NCBI GenBank assembly: GCA_036768485.1
Contig: JAVLUZ010000157.1
Coordinates: 14,000,011-14,064,010 of the forward strand
Direction: 5' to 3'
DNA: 64,000 nucleotides
Source of the DNA: Mermis nigrescens
Taxonomy: Eukaryota; Nematoda; Enoplea; Mermithida; Mermithidae
Shown: in pieces, positions 10,188 through 21,827 of the stretch
How the letters are laid out: every line of letters starts with the position of its first letter
How positions within the stretch are numbered: position 1 is the stretch's first letter
Translations under genes and position numbers: made by a program
Notes under the pieces: generated by a model
Seen by the model: the letters and a program-made list of their open reading frames with translations, nothing else
What the model was told of the DNA's origin: nothing
The model's database searches: none

Positions 10188-10269
10188 AGAACAACTACTC
10201 GATAATGATGAAATACTGGAATGCTACGACATCTACGATAAAGCTGTCCTTGACTTGAGGTTGAACTGA
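10188..10269 (+). CDS. Candidate second ubiquitin-like protein, exon 2
   Basis: After the acceptor TTGATCATTAG it completes a Gly codon (GG|A) and reads EQLLDNDEILECYDIYDKAV, then LDLRLN-stop. This follows ubiquitin KQLEDG-x-T-L-x-x-Y-x-I and the last beta strand. It has no Gly-Gly tail. The intron splits the same conserved Gly as in the gene at 101-616, but in phase 2 rather than phase 1. Confidence 0.5.
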
Positions 10270-10740
10270 TACATGCAAACCTTTAATTACCTGGTATAAT
10301 TCGTAATAAATTCAACAATATACGGAATTTAAGCCAATAATTGGAAACCGCAGTTTTTCGTGCAGGAGAATATCAGATCTGGCTATGAAAATTTTTTTTC
10401 ATATATCCGAAATTCGTTTTTATATAGCTAAAATTTATACTACTCTCTTTTGACCATTTCCAAATTTTAGAAAACAATTATGTGTCCTATAACAGCTGTC
10501 TTGCGCGCACGTCTTCCGCTTCAATATTTCGAAAACAGCTAATTACTTACATTTATGGCAACATAAAGTCATTTCAAAACTGAAACTTAACACGAGTAGT
10601 ACATATGTTGTTCATTTAAACCACAATAACAGAACAGGTAGGATTCCGGATTTATTTTTCAGAAAACTGTGATCTTTTAGATTTTCGCTTTAAATTTGAA
10701 TTTAAAAAAATTTGAATTCTAAATCTTTAATTTTATCTAG

Positions 10741-10872
10741 AGCATTAAAGATAGAAGGATTTGTGATCGAACAACTGTAGAAAACACAAAAGGCATTGAA
10801 GTCGTTGTCAGAAATGGCAGAATAAACCATTTGAAACAAGAATTAGAAAAGTATTTTGACAGATTCCATTAG
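10741..10872 (+). other. Possible terminal exon, unassigned
   Basis: After an acceptor (AATTTTATCTAG) the phase-0 frame reads a charged, helix-rich 43-residue tail including GIEVVVRNGRINHLKQELEK and ending FDRFH-stop. No family is recognised and no upstream exon could be linked. Confidence 0.3.
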
Positions 10873-11347
10873 TACGTTTCAAAAGCCAATTGGTTTGCAA
10901 CTTGATAAAAAATGGTCGAAATTGTGACGGTTCTTGAGTTTTACAGTGGAATGATCCTTTTAAATTGTAAATCCGACACCGTTGAACGAATTATTGTGTT
11001 TTATCTAAATATTTATAAATTTTGTTTTTAACTGCATTAGTCATATTATAGCGTCTGATCCTTTTATTTGTTCTTTCCGTCTTCACATGCTGTGACAGTT
11101 ATTACTTAATTTAGTGCAATTTTTGTGCTCTATCTAAATATGTATGTTATTTTCTGTGAAAATTATTTTTGAAAGAGGTTCAAGTAAAATCTTTTACAAC
11201 GACGAGTCGAAAGAGTCTGATATAAAATCTTATTAGAATGGATTTTACTGCCAAACCCGTCGATCATATCAATTTAGATTTTTATACACATTACATAATT
11301 GATAGCAATACATTGTAATTAATTTTTCCCCGATGTGATTAATCTGC
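10873..11347. other. AT-rich interval before gap
   Basis: No exon or repeat recognised. Confidence 0.3.
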
Positions 11348-11447
11348 NNNNNNNNNNNNNNNNNNNNNNNNNNNNNNNNNNNNNNNNNNNNNNNNNNNNN
11401 NNNNNNNNNNNNNNNNNNNNNNNNNNNNNNNNNNNNNNNNNNNNNNN
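11348..11447. other. Assembly gap of 100 N
   Basis: Exactly 100 N, a conventional placeholder length, so the true gap size is unknown. The short frame that runs on its right (to a stop at 11590-11592) could be exonic but cannot be judged. Confidence 0.95.
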
Positions 11448-12195
11448 CTGTAGCATTCGATTTCTTTATTGCACCCTCGGCAAACTACATATTCAAAATT
11501 CGTTGCTACTCCACCGAGCAAGAGAAAATCCAAGTGCTACAGTAATAAGTAAATTAGTCAATGATCAAAACAAACATTTTGCGGACAAATAGAAAATAAT
11601 GAAGCACAATCAAAATTTTAACAGAACGATGGGAATACATAGACAATTCAAGTTGACATCAATCACTGATTTGCAGACGAATTGATAATAATAACGCACA
11701 ACACAATAAAAACCGTAAGAGAGTGAAGGAATATATTTTAGTGAAGAGAAGATACGTAAGCAGAATTAGCAGGTTTATATCTTCATACGATTAAAATTAT
11801 CATAGATTTTACTGTATATTATGCATCGAAACGCCACACGGCCGTGCCCCGCCGATCCAGTCAGTGCACCGTTTTTCTCCCAGCGATTTGGTTGACATTA
11901 TAGACCGAACCCAAAATTTTTTTCCACTTTTTCCGACTTTTTTCCACGTTTTTTTGGAGGTCTAAAAACGTTTAAAATAGAGCGCATGTGTTGAAGAATT
12001 AGTGTTTTTTAAGTAGAAAATTTTATGTACACATGCAATAGCGGTGTTTGATGCACTTTTTGTATAAAAATTTCGCGCTCTACAAGAAATATCACGATCA
12101 GTATACGTTATTTATGTTGAAACTTGAATTTCCTTCCTTCAGTAAAGCATTTTAGCCAATTATAAAGTCGTTTTTGACAATTAAAACTATAATTT

Positions 12196-12377
12196 ATCTA
12201 ATGGCGCGAAGCGCCAGAAAATTTTGAAATTTAAGCTCTCTAAATCATCCTTGCATTTCAAAAACTGTGCAGAAGGTAAGGATTTTCAATCGTAGTGGAG
12301 TTCTGGGACCAGATTATCGATAAAAATGCTGCAATTGGCGCCGCGCGACTCAAACATCAATAACAAGTAAGAATTAA
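12196..12377 (+). repeat. Tandem 198-bp unit, left of LINE
   Basis: It starts near GGCGCGAAGCGCC and contains AAGGTAAGGATTTTCAATCG and AAAATGCTGCAATTGGCG. The same order is seen in the units at 16757-17230. It ends AAGTAAGAATTAA, exactly where the retrotransposon begins. Confidence 0.8.
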
Positions 12378-12519
12378 CAACAACAACAACAACAAAGATT
12401 TATTGCAAAACGTACAAGACATGGTAAAAATAAAGACACAGCGTACGATACAAAGATATGATAAAACGATATATGACTAAAACGTCAGCAATGGGACACG
12501 CAGTCACGAAAGTGAAAAC

Positions 12520-12885
12520 TTACGCGTGCCCCTTCAGATGAACAGAATAATCAAAAGCATTAAGTTTGCGATTAAAAATTTCTAAGCTAGGTGAGTTTAC
12601 AATATCAACTGGAAGTGAATTCCACAGATTCACATATCTATGACTGAAATCATACTTGAGAATATCTGAACGAGCTACTGGAACAGTCAGTTTAAGGTTA
12701 TTGACAGAGCGAGTATAGTTGCGATTAAAAGCGAAAAACTCGTCACAGAGAATGTGTGATTTTCCATTAATAATCTGATAATAAAGGGATAAAGCAAAAC
12801 GAATACGGCGTATTTTGAGATGTTCTAACGACAGACTTTTTAAACGATCAGTATATGACAAACCACTATTAAAACCAAAATACAA
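12520..12885 (-). pseudogene. LINE ORF2 C-terminal domain
   Basis: A 121-codon frame with S-Y-T-D-R-L, then RRIRFALSLYYQIING, then NLWNSLPVDIVNSPSL, the conserved tail that follows reverse transcriptase in CR1/Jockey-like ORF2 proteins. It ends KLNAFDYSVHLKGHA-stop. It is in a different frame from the reverse transcriptase upstream of it. Confidence 0.75.
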
Positions 12886-13039
12886 CGGGTAAACTTGCGC
12901 TGAACTCGCTCGATGCGATCAATATCTCGAATACGATAAGGACTCCAAACGGTACAGCAGTACTCTAAAAGCGGACGAACATATACAACAAAAGTGCGAG
13001 ACAAAATTTTATGATCACAAGAGAAGAATAACTTCAGTA

Positions 13040-13327
13040 TCAGACTGGATCGCTGAGAAGCTTTTTAATCACTTCATGATAGTGCTGCTGAAATTTCAAA
13101 TTTTGAGACATTAGAACACCTAAATCACGGACACAGTCAGAATCAGAAGGTAAAAGTTGATTTCCAATAAAATATTGATGTTTAGGATTTTTATAACCCA
13201 TGTACAAAACTGTGCATTTATCAATAGATATCTGAAGCTGCCATTCACGCGACCATGTGTAAAGCTTATTAAGGTCGTTTTGAAGTATAGTTTTAGAAGA
13301 GGACAAATTATACAACATCGTCAGCAA
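13040..13327 (-). pseudogene. LINE reverse transcriptase, thumb region
   Basis: It continues the polymerase after a one-base frame change at the F-A-D-D motif: L-Y-N-L-S-S-S-K, then L-N-K-L-Y-T-W-S-R-E-W-Q-L, then the conserved K-C-x-V-L-Y-M-G and R-D-L-G-V-L. Confidence 0.8.
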
Positions 13328-13865
13328 ATAACCGAATACGACTACTCATATTATCACATAAATCATTTATGTAAATCAGAAAAAGGGTAGGCCCTTTCAC
13401 GCTCCCTTGCCGGACGCCGCTAGTTACATTAAAGCTATCTGAAAAAGAACTATTAACAACAACGCACTGAGATTGAGAGGATAAAAAAGATTTAAGCCAG
13501 TTGAAAAGAAAACCATTTAGACCATATGCAGAAAGTTTATGAAGTAATTTTGTGTGCGATAAAGAATCGAAAGCTTTTTTAAAGTCGATATAAATTACAT
13601 CGACAGTAGATTTTCTATCAATAAATTTTGCCCATTCGTTTTTACACTTTAGCAATTGCATTTCACATGATCGACCTTTTAAAAATCCAAATTGGAGAGG
13701 AGAAAGTAAATTATTTATATTTAAGTAATCCAGAATCTTTATATTAACAATTTTTTCCATAATTTTACAAGGAGAGCAACACAACAAAATCGGACGATAA
13801 TTTTCTACACAAGCAGAATCACCTTTATTTTTGAAAACTGGAATTACGTTTGCTTGATACCACAA
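13308..13865 (-). pseudogene. LINE reverse transcriptase, palm and fingers
   Basis: A 185-codon frame with the ordered motifs of non-LTR reverse transcriptase: N-Y-R-P-I (about residue 23), LQFGFLKGRSC, VIYIDFKKAFDSLSH (motif A Asp), GVRQGSVKGPTLFLIYINDL (motif B), and LFADDVV with the catalytic Asp pair at the end. The catalytic residues are intact although the frame is broken right after them. Confidence 0.9.
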
Positions 13866-15036
13866 ATTTGGAATTGAACCTGATCAAAAGAAGTTTCAAA
13901 GATAGAAGCAAGAGGAGAAGAGATGCAAATGACCTAGTTTTTAATAAAAAATGAGCATAGCATCAGGGCCACATGCAGTACTTGGTTTAGATTCACAGAA
14001 TAGCTCTGTAAACGGTGTCTACATCGAAATTGATTTCTGCTAACGAGAAAAAAGTACGAGCCTGAAAAACAGGAAGATTTTGATCATCAACAGTGAAAAC
14101 AGAGGCAAAATATGAGTTAAAATGATTATAGCTTTTACATGATCGTCATCTAATTCAGTACCATTAGATAAAATCAGGGGAATGAACTTTTCCTGATTTT
14201 TAAGCGAAAATTAACAAAATTGTAAAAGTTACGGATATCGCCTCGATTTTAAAGCGTCTAGTTCTTCTTTTAGCATAAAAATTTTTGGTTTCTCTTTTAA
14301 TAGATTTGCAGAAACTAGAATAGATAGTTCGATTTGTTCGGGTTTTGAACTTTTTGTAATTTTTCCATAATTTAAGTTTTTTTAAGTATAACTTACGGAT
14401 GTGTTTAGGAAGAACTTTCTAAAATTTCTATGTGCTTTTTTAGGTATTAGATCAGAATTAATAGTTTGAAGAACTGAAACAAAAACATTATACATATCAT
14501 CTGCGAAGTACACTGATTAAATAAATCGAGCCCAAGAAACAGTGGCTATGTCGCATAGAATGAATCGAATTGGCTTTCCGAACGTTTAAACAAGAGGCGT
14601 GTGATTGTCTCTTTGTATTTCAGTTAACAGAATAGATCACTATCAGAAAAATGAAAATTTACGTTAATGGCTTGATTAAGTGAAAAAGCAAATAATATAT
14701 TATATCGCGACTTGGACTACGGATTATGAAACCAGTTGGACCAGTGGTATCATAAAATAAAGTATTGATGGGATCAGAAGGGAAAGGTGTTGGAGACCCA
14801 ATTAATTCTAGGAAGATCAAAATCACCAACAACCACATGAAGGATAAGATACATCAGAAGCCTCATCCAACAGAATGACAAGAACTTTCAGCATACATAG
14901 TATCATAAGTAGGAGAGCGACAAGCTGGGACAGATCATAAGTTTCAACTGTCAGTATTGCATAACTCAAAAATTAAAATTTTCACAGGCAGGAAAATTAA
15001 TAGGAATTTTAACGAGTTTAACATGTAGATCTGCTA

Positions 15037-15258
15037 TTAGCAAGTCACTATGGGTCCACCCCCATGTCTATTTGGCCTGATCGTGACATAATTCTGGTAA
15101 TTATTTGAACTGCAAAGGGGACTATCTGGAATTTCAGGATAAAGCCAAGATTCACAACAAAGTATTATTTCAAACTGTTTGCTATTTAGTAACAGTTTTA
15201 AATCACCTAGCGTATTTACCAAACTTCTTGAATTAAAATACAGAACTTTTAAAAGCAA
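15037..15258 (-). pseudogene. LINE endonuclease fragment
   Basis: It reads LLKVLYFNSRSLVN, then C-C-E-S-W-L (the catalytic Glu motif, T-E-T-W-L in relatives), then R-P-N-R-H-G-G-G. This is the N-terminal part of an APE-type endonuclease; the rest of the domain is not intact. Confidence 0.75.
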
Positions 15259-15683
15259 AGTAGGAGAAAGGGGCGCGACTACCTAGGTGAAGTGTTGGTT
15301 ATTAAAATTACGGTTTGGTTTTGCATTTAACACAATTGGCGCAAAAATCGACAAAAAAAGACCTTTCTTCACCTCGAGATTTACAATTGCAGCGAGCTCA
15401 GAAACCAGTTCCGCGTTGACGTTTCCTTCGAAGGAATGATAAGTCAGGACGGCACCGCAAACGCAGAAAGTGGGTCTTTCGATTGTAACGCGGACTGTCT
15501 TATTGATCAAGGAAGCAGGAGCGATGCCTTGCCTGAACCGACGTTAGGCAAACTTTGACAAACTGGGCGCTGGGTTTTCATGAGATGGGACGCATCAACG
15601 AAGAGCGCGTGTAACATCAGATGATACTTGATTGTAACCATCAGAATGAGAATCGATTAGTCATTTGACCTGATCAATGTCCA

Positions 15684-16279
15684 TCAACTGCTGTTCGATA
15701 AAAGGCAAGTTAAACAGGACAGCATTACATTTCTTAGAATCTCTTTCGGTAGCTTATCATTAATCAGAGCAGATAGTCTCGTTTTTATCATAATTGTGGT
15801 AGGAGAATTTTGAGAATGTTCAAGGCGATCAACTTTCTTTTCTAAATCGGCAAGCTTAGTAGCAAAATCATCTAACTGACGTTCAATATGCAAATATTTT
15901 TTCACAATTGGGTTTACAGTGGAAACAGTAGAAAGTGGAATCGGGCTTGAATAAGTTTCATAATCATGATCATTAACTTTCAAAACAAGAAGTATGACCC
16001 CAACGGTCGCAAAAATCGCATAATAAGGCAGTGTCGTCATCAGAAACTAACTTGGTAGCAAATGACACAGTCACAAGAATTATCGTTCATATCATCAAGT
16101 ACATCAAAGTTGGACCTTCGAGATGGTGACTTAGAACGTAGACTGGTATCCACGATCTTCAATGCGGCCATTTTTTTACCCATGGTCGAAATATGTAGGT
16201 ATGTAGAGTTGAAATATTGTTCAAATTTATTTAAAAGTAACGCATTGCGGCTCTTTAGCTCGATTAGTCGCCACGCCAC
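15684..16279 (-). pseudogene. LINE ORF1-like segment
   Basis: Two overlapping frames on the - strand carry a lysine/serine-rich part (S-L-R-S-K-S-P-S-R-R-S) and a short predicted coiled coil (HIERQLDDFATKLADLEKKV). A coiled coil is usual for ORF1 proteins. No zinc knuckle or RRM is seen, so the call rests on position and the coiled coil. Confidence 0.45.
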
Positions 16280-16344
16280 GCTCTTTTATCTCTTGATTTC
16301 CGTGCTGATCCAGACTACAGTCGCCCTTTCAGCAGTCACTAAAT

Positions 16345-16475
16345 AAAATTTCGTATATCAATAGTTTCGAGCGATTCGAGTTAATGTGCCACGTCAGAAA
16401 CAAAATCTGGTGATCAAAATTTGTATATCAATAGTTTTGAGCGTTCCACAAATGTGCCACGTCGAGACAAAATCT
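16345..16475 (-). repeat. 5' tandem repeat of the LINE
   Basis: Two copies of a block with GTATATCAATAGTTT.GAGCG and TGTGCCACGTC followed by ACAAAATCTG, spaced about 75 bp. Internal repeats near the 5' end are frequent in non-LTR elements. Confidence 0.65.
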
Positions 16476-16756
16476 GATTTCCGTTATCAGCCAGCCGCTG
16501 TCGAAATGGTTAATTTCAATGTTCCGCCATCACCTATCAGATTTCTGATCCGGCTCCTTCGATACTAACTAATTGACAATCTTATACCAATTGTCAGTTT
16601 TTCGCCAAGATTGTTCGGATAGCTATTTAATTTCTGTAAGATTAAGGTGCCATTCTTAGAACGCAGCAACTGCGCAAAGCATAACAATCTTTGATCCACA
16701 ATCCAATATACTTGAAATGCGTATTACACAGCAGCATGGTAAGAGCGTAAACCTGT

Positions 16757-17230
16757 AAAATCAGTTCGGCGTTGAAGCGCCAAAAAATTCTTGTAGTTTC
16801 ATCTCTTCTAAAACGCATTTTTGCATTACAAAAACTAACCGAATCCGTGCAGAAGATAAAGGATTTTCAATCGTAGTAAAGTTCTAGATCAAATTAAGTC
16901 GATAAAATATGCTGCAATTGACGCGAGCGTGGCTAAAAGATTAAGAACAAGGAATTAAATCAATTTGACGCTGAAGCGCCGAAAAATCCCAGTAGGTTCA
17001 CTTCTCTAAAAAGCATTTTTGCATTACAAAAAACTAATTGAGTCCAAGCAAAAGATAAGGATTTTCAATCGTAGTGAAGTTCTGTGACCAGATTGTCGAT
17101 AAAAATGCTGCAATTGGCATGGCGTGGCTTAAAGATTATTAATAAGTAAGAATTAAATCAATTTGAGCGAAGAGCGGAAAAAATTTTGAAGTTTTAAGTC
17201 TCTAAAACGCATTTTTAACACTACAAAAAT
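16757..17230 (+). repeat. Tandem 198-bp units, right of LINE
   Basis: Two full units and the start of a third, spacing 197-199 bp, each with a GCG...GAAGCGCC hairpin core, GGATTTTCAATCGTAGT and ATGCTGCAATTG. Confidence 0.85.
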
Positions 17231-18297
17231 TTTCCACAAATGCTAACCAAGCCCAAAAATTTTTCCATTTCCTAAAATTTTGGTTGACAAATAGACCAAA
17301 AAGTGGAAAAAGACGGTGATCCAGTGCCGATGAAAAACAGGCGCGAAAACATGTTTAAGATTTTTCAAAACTGGAAAAAATTTTGGTGGACTTTTTGAAG
17401 AATATGGTGTGAACCGATTTTGTGCCATTCCAGCAGAATTTCCATACAATAGCGCAAAAACAATACTTTGTGTCACTAAAAGACGCAGGAAAAAATTGAT
17501 AAACCGATTCCATGCAAAACTCACAGAGTTACGGTACATCAAACTAGTGATCAACTGGGGCCCCGAGCCCCACGGCAATCCCCGGCAATCCCTGGCCATT
17601 TTAAGAGCATCCCTGGTCCCGGCCGTGTCGAGGTCAAAAAATGGCCGTGGCGGGGGAAAAATTTAGTGTAATTCTCGTATTTTGTACAGGCTGTGATACT
17701 GGCAATTATTTAACAATGAGCAAGTGTTAATTTTGAGAACTGTACCGATCCGACCATATGTATACTTGCTTAGTCCTTGTTATAACTTTGCTACTGTGTA
17801 TAAATGAGCTTTTACTGAATAAATGTTCAGGAAAATCTGCATGTTTTCGAGTTCCTCTACTTAACTTATTTGAACTAAATGCTACTTTTAACTCATTCAT
17901 TCATAGCTGTGGCTAAAAGATTCAGAATCGACAAATACGTTTTCTATTTCTGGATTTGGAAATTGTTATGTTTTCAACAAACAATTTTTACAAAAATTCT
18001 TTTACATTTAATTGAATGGGAAGGAACCCGCGGGCTTTAAAACGCGTTTCTTGTGTAATGTGTTATTAGGACGGAGGTTAATTATAGGCAAATGTAAAAA
18101 CTATGCTGCAGAATTTCGTCCGATCCGATAAACTAAATATGTCTCAAGTAGTTTCATAAGGTCCAGAGTTGAGGGAGGGGTGAAATCCCAAATTGGAGGA
18201 CCATGAAAATTAAGTGGTGGACTATTATTAGCCGACTCTATTTTGTTGTACTGAGCTTCTTGTGCTTGTACAAAGAGTCTCACGAAAAGGTCATGCT
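17231..18297. other. Interval with GC-rich patch, no gene
   Basis: GC-rich words (GGCCGTG, CCCGGCAATCCC) at 17555-17655 and at 11838-11860 may be subterminal motifs of a hAT element that encloses the array and the LINE. I could not prove matching ends. Confidence 0.3.
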
Positions 18298-18305
18298 GTA
18301 TGAGC

Positions 18306-19359
18306 TAGTGATGTCCCTGGAACCGCTTTTTTACCGGTGCCATTGCGCGGTACCCCCTGTACCAGCGCCAGTGCCGTGTGCCGGTGCTAGCATTAGCATA
18401 TTATATAGTGTACTATGCTTCTTCAAAAGGGTCAAATTCGTACCTGTTTTTCACCGGATATACATATTAAGGGCAAAATTTCATTTGGCTAGTAACGACT
18501 TCATTATTTCTAATTTATGAATACATATTAATTTTCTCACTTAAGCATTAAACAAACAAAAAATTGTAATAAAATTGGAATTCGAAGAAAAAGAGTTAAA
18601 TAGTGTATTATAAGTTTAAGTGTGGCGCAATCAAGATTGGCTTGTGCAGTAGTTGATTCTTTAGTCAAATCGAAATTTGGTTTTAGTGCATTAGTTAAAT
18701 ATTCAACTAGTAGGAAACAAACATGAAGATAGCCACAAAACTTTTTGAGGTTAAATTATTTGAGTTTATCATTTCACATTTTCAAAAGCCTCTGAAAACA
18801 AACATGGGATATATTAGTAATGCAAAAGACTTACATAGAAGTTCATTTACAAAGTTTTAACAAGCTTTTTTGAATAATTTGCAGGAAAAAGTTTTGCATA
18901 AAAACTAGCTGCGTTTTACGGTCGTCTGCTCACGAAATGGAAAAATAAAAATGGATTTGATGAAATTGCTGAAAACTACTCTGTAGTACTCATCGTTCTT
19001 GCCTACAGATGGTTTAATTTACTTTATTTATTAGTGTCCACGCTTCTTGCTGTTAATTGATGTTTTCAATAAGATGTGTTTCGTTAAATGAATAATTCAT
19101 TTTTAAAGCCCAAAGACTTGTTCTGAAGTTCAGTCAAAATGCTTCACTATGCTAATCAGAAGATTTTATTAACAAAATGCTACCTTTTGCGCCTTTATTC
19201 ATTAAATTGGTGATAAATGAGCTGCAATTATTCTTTTTACACTAATTTTTTCTCTTTTATCTAGCACTGGCACCGGCGCCGGTACCAGCCTAGCACCAGC
19301 CCGGTGCCGGTGCTTAGGCACCAGCGCCGGTGCCAGTGCCGGTGCCCAGGACATCACTA
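18306..19359. mobile_element. hAT-type element, GCACCGGCGCCGGTGC-rich ends
   Basis: It starts TAGTGATGTCC and ends GGACATCACTA, perfect terminal inverted repeats, and is flanked by a perfect 8-bp duplication GTATGAGC (18298-18305 and 19360-19367). Both subterminal regions are crowded with CACCGG/CCGGTG palindromic words, likely transposase-binding sites. At 1054 bp and with no transposase frame it is non-autonomous. Confidence 0.88.
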
Positions 19360-19440
19360 GTATGAGCTAACAAATTTTTGTAGCTATATTATATAAATAT
19401 ATTTTTAAACATACACATTTTCGCATACTATCAGTATATG

Positions 19441-20340
19441 ACAGTGCTTTTTTGTACAATGTACCTTTGTATTTACATGAACAAAGGTGGTACCCAACAG
19501 TCTTTGTATATACATTTTGTACCAGTGTTTTTTTTGTACACGGTCCGTCTGTGCATGTACAAAGATGGTCCCCAAAAGTCTTTGTACATTTTGTTCACAC
19601 AAATTTTTGGTTACTATGATATGGTAGAGTAGCGATTTTAGTGTGGTAAAACAGGGTCTTTTGACTTTTGATTGTATACTTTAGCTAATTTCTGGGTTTC
19701 TAACGCCAAAAATTACTAAAATTGTCTCAAAACGGCGCGAAGCGCCTACAAATTTGACATTTTTCCATTCTAAATACAAAGTTTGCCATTTTAAAGATAT
19801 ATAGGACAGATAATTTTTCATATCGGAGCAAAGCACCGAAAATTTTTTGGAATTTTACACCTTTTTACAGTTTTTATCTTCCCAAGTCCTGAAAAGTCTT
19901 TGTACATCGGGAAAAATCTTTGGCGGATACAAAAAACACTAGTTTTGTACATACAAATTTTTGTATACTCTAATATGGTACAGTAACGATTTCAGTGTGG
20001 TAGAACATAGTTTTTCGACCTTTAGTAGTGTATTTGGCTAATTTTTTGGTTTCTGAATATTTGACAATTTTTCATTTTTCCATTCTAAGCGCAGTGTTGC
20101 TTATTACAAGATTTAATTCGCATATTACAATTTTTGTAATATTTCTGATTTTGTTGTACAAGTTGTTTTAGCTTTCTCAGTCGAGTTTAATGTGTGAATT
20201 CCATCAAAAGCTCATAAAAATTTCGGCAATTTCGCGCCGAACTAATATTATCAACTAAATTCAGGCCGAATTATCACATTTAGAAGCACAGTCTTTTTGT
20301 ATTCGGCGAAGATTTTTGCTGATGTACAAAGACGTTTCAG
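19441..20340 (+). mobile_element. Family I element (outer copy)
   Basis: It starts CAGTGCTTTTTTGTACA and carries the family I words TTTGTACA and GTACAAAGA at both ends, with the GCGC...AAGC hairpins inside. It is split by a second copy of its own family at 19523. Confidence 0.6.
19523..19942 (+). mobile_element. Family I element inserted in family I
   Basis: A 420-bp element CAGTGTTTTTTTTGTACA ... AAAAAACACTAG flanked by a perfect 8-bp duplication TTTTGTAC (19515-19522 and 19943-19950). It contains GGCGCGAAGCGCC at about 19734 and a diverged second hairpin at about 19825. The duplication places family I with hAT-type MITEs. Confidence 0.8.
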
Positions 20341-20430
20341 GACCGTCTTTGTACATGTACAAAGATTTTTGAAGAACAAAAACTGTAAAAAGGTGTAGAA
20401 TTCCTTATTGCAAATTCTACAATTTTAAAG

Positions 20431-20487
20431 ATTTTCAGGGGGTAAGCGGCTGCAAAAATGGAGCTGCTTACCCCCTTCCCCTGAAAA
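20431..20487. repeat. Hairpin-forming inverted repeat
   Basis: TTTTCAGGGGGTAAGC is followed, after a spacer, by GCTTACCCCC and CCCTGAAAA. A strong stem with a short loop; no T-tract that would make it a bacterial-type terminator. Confidence 0.75.
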
Positions 20488-20499
20488 TGGCCGAGAAAT

Positions 20500-21085
20500 A
20501 TACATGTGAAAGGGGGTTCGGGCAATCCCCCATCCGCGCTTTGAAGCCCCAAACTTCCTTGAAGGTCAGAAAATATTTGACCACCCTCCCCCATTTTTTG
20601 GCAAAAACCTGCGCTTTTTTGGCTATTCTTATGTTTTTACCATTTTTGATCTAGTCGCTAACCCCCTCCTTCTAAAAATGGCGAGAGACCCCTACCCCCA
20701 GATTTCCAGCCGTTACATGTATACTGAGGGACCCTCATAAAATTTTGAGCAATTACATGCATGTTTTATTGTGATATACTTTATCTATTTACTCTAGCTC
20801 ACATTCTAAAATAATGTATCGCTTTGTCAAATTCTAATAGTTAGGTACACTTTTGTCATACTAAAAAATTAAGTTCAAAAAATTCAAAAGGTTTTCACCA
20901 AAAATCGTCTGACAGTGACTTGTGTCTTGGACCCTGATGGGGGGGTAATACCCCTCCCCCTTATGGGAATGTGTGATGTCTCATTTACATACCTGGGCAA
21001 TGGCCAGAGCTTTGCCCTGTTGCGGCATCCAATTTTTAGGTTAGTTGGTCAGTTTTCGAAAAAGGTTGCCTAATTTTTGGATACT
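20500..21085. repeat. Patchwork of repeat fragments
   Basis: Pieces like family K (GGGTAATACCCCTCCCCC at 20944) and family B/E-type C runs. No gene. Confidence 0.4.
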
Positions 21086-21827
21086 CGGATACTGGTCCAT
21101 ATTCAGGATTTTATTTCGGCGGGGGGGGCGGAAATTTTTTAAGTCAGATATCTCGAGAATTATTCGGAGATGGGCTGAAATGAAGGCATTTTTCCATATC
21201 TTGGCGTGCTCTACACAATGGCGAAGAAAAACTGTTTAAAAAATTTCAAAAAAATTTTTTCACTTCATTTTATTATTATACAAAACAAATCTCCATCGTC
21301 TAAACTATCTGTACAAGTGATATTTCTTACCATTCCATCGACAAACAATTTCTTAACTTTTGACTTTGTATTTAATGTTTGTATTTTGCTAAGAAAAACA
21401 AAAAAGGAAATGGATAAGGCTAAAGTAGAGGAGATTGGAAAGTTCCAGAAAGTTAAGACAAGGAAATTTTCTAATTGAGTTTGGGCTGGGGAGTTAATAT
21501 TTGAGAGAATTATGCGACGGTCAGCATTATTGACCGAGTTACAGGCTGTTGAAATTCATGTGTTTAAGGATAGGCGAAATAAGGGCACTTATTCACTTTA
21601 GCCCCTATCGAATTTTTTCTATTTTTTTAACATTATGGTATATACAGCATTATGATATATCTATCATATGATATAATCCTTGATTTTCTTTGATTTTCTT
21701 CAGTTTTTTTCTTCATTTTCATAATCAACTTTTGCAATAATTTACTTGATAAGATATAGGAAAATGTAAGTTTTTGCTTCCAATATACTTAGGCTTAGGC
21801 TTAGTATATCTGAAAAGGTGTTTTAAG

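Larger units (their letters stand above)
12378..16757 (-). mobile_element. Non-LTR retrotransposon (CR1/Jockey-like LINE)
   Basis: A 4.4-kb element on the - strand. From 5' to 3' (high to low coordinates) it has a 5' region with a direct repeat of about 75 bp, an ORF1-like segment, a piece of an APE endonuclease, reverse transcriptase, a conserved C-terminal domain, an AATAAA-like site and a (TTG)n tail at 12378-12395. It split a tandem array whose units resume on each side, so both boundaries are defined to within a few bases. Several frameshifts and a degraded stretch (13.9-15.0 kb) show that it cannot move by itself. Confidence 0.85.

Noticed and set aside
10475..10637. Open frame of about 48 codons before a GTAGGA donor-like site
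   Set aside because: Composition is not decisive, and no acceptor or partner exon was found.
11335..11592. Frame running through the N gap
   Set aside because: It is bridged by 100 unknown bases of arbitrary length; only the right 48 codons are real sequence.
11838..17655. Single large hAT element bounded by GGCCGTG words enclosing the array and LINE
   Set aside because: I could not find matching terminal repeats or a target duplication; the GC-rich words may be chance.
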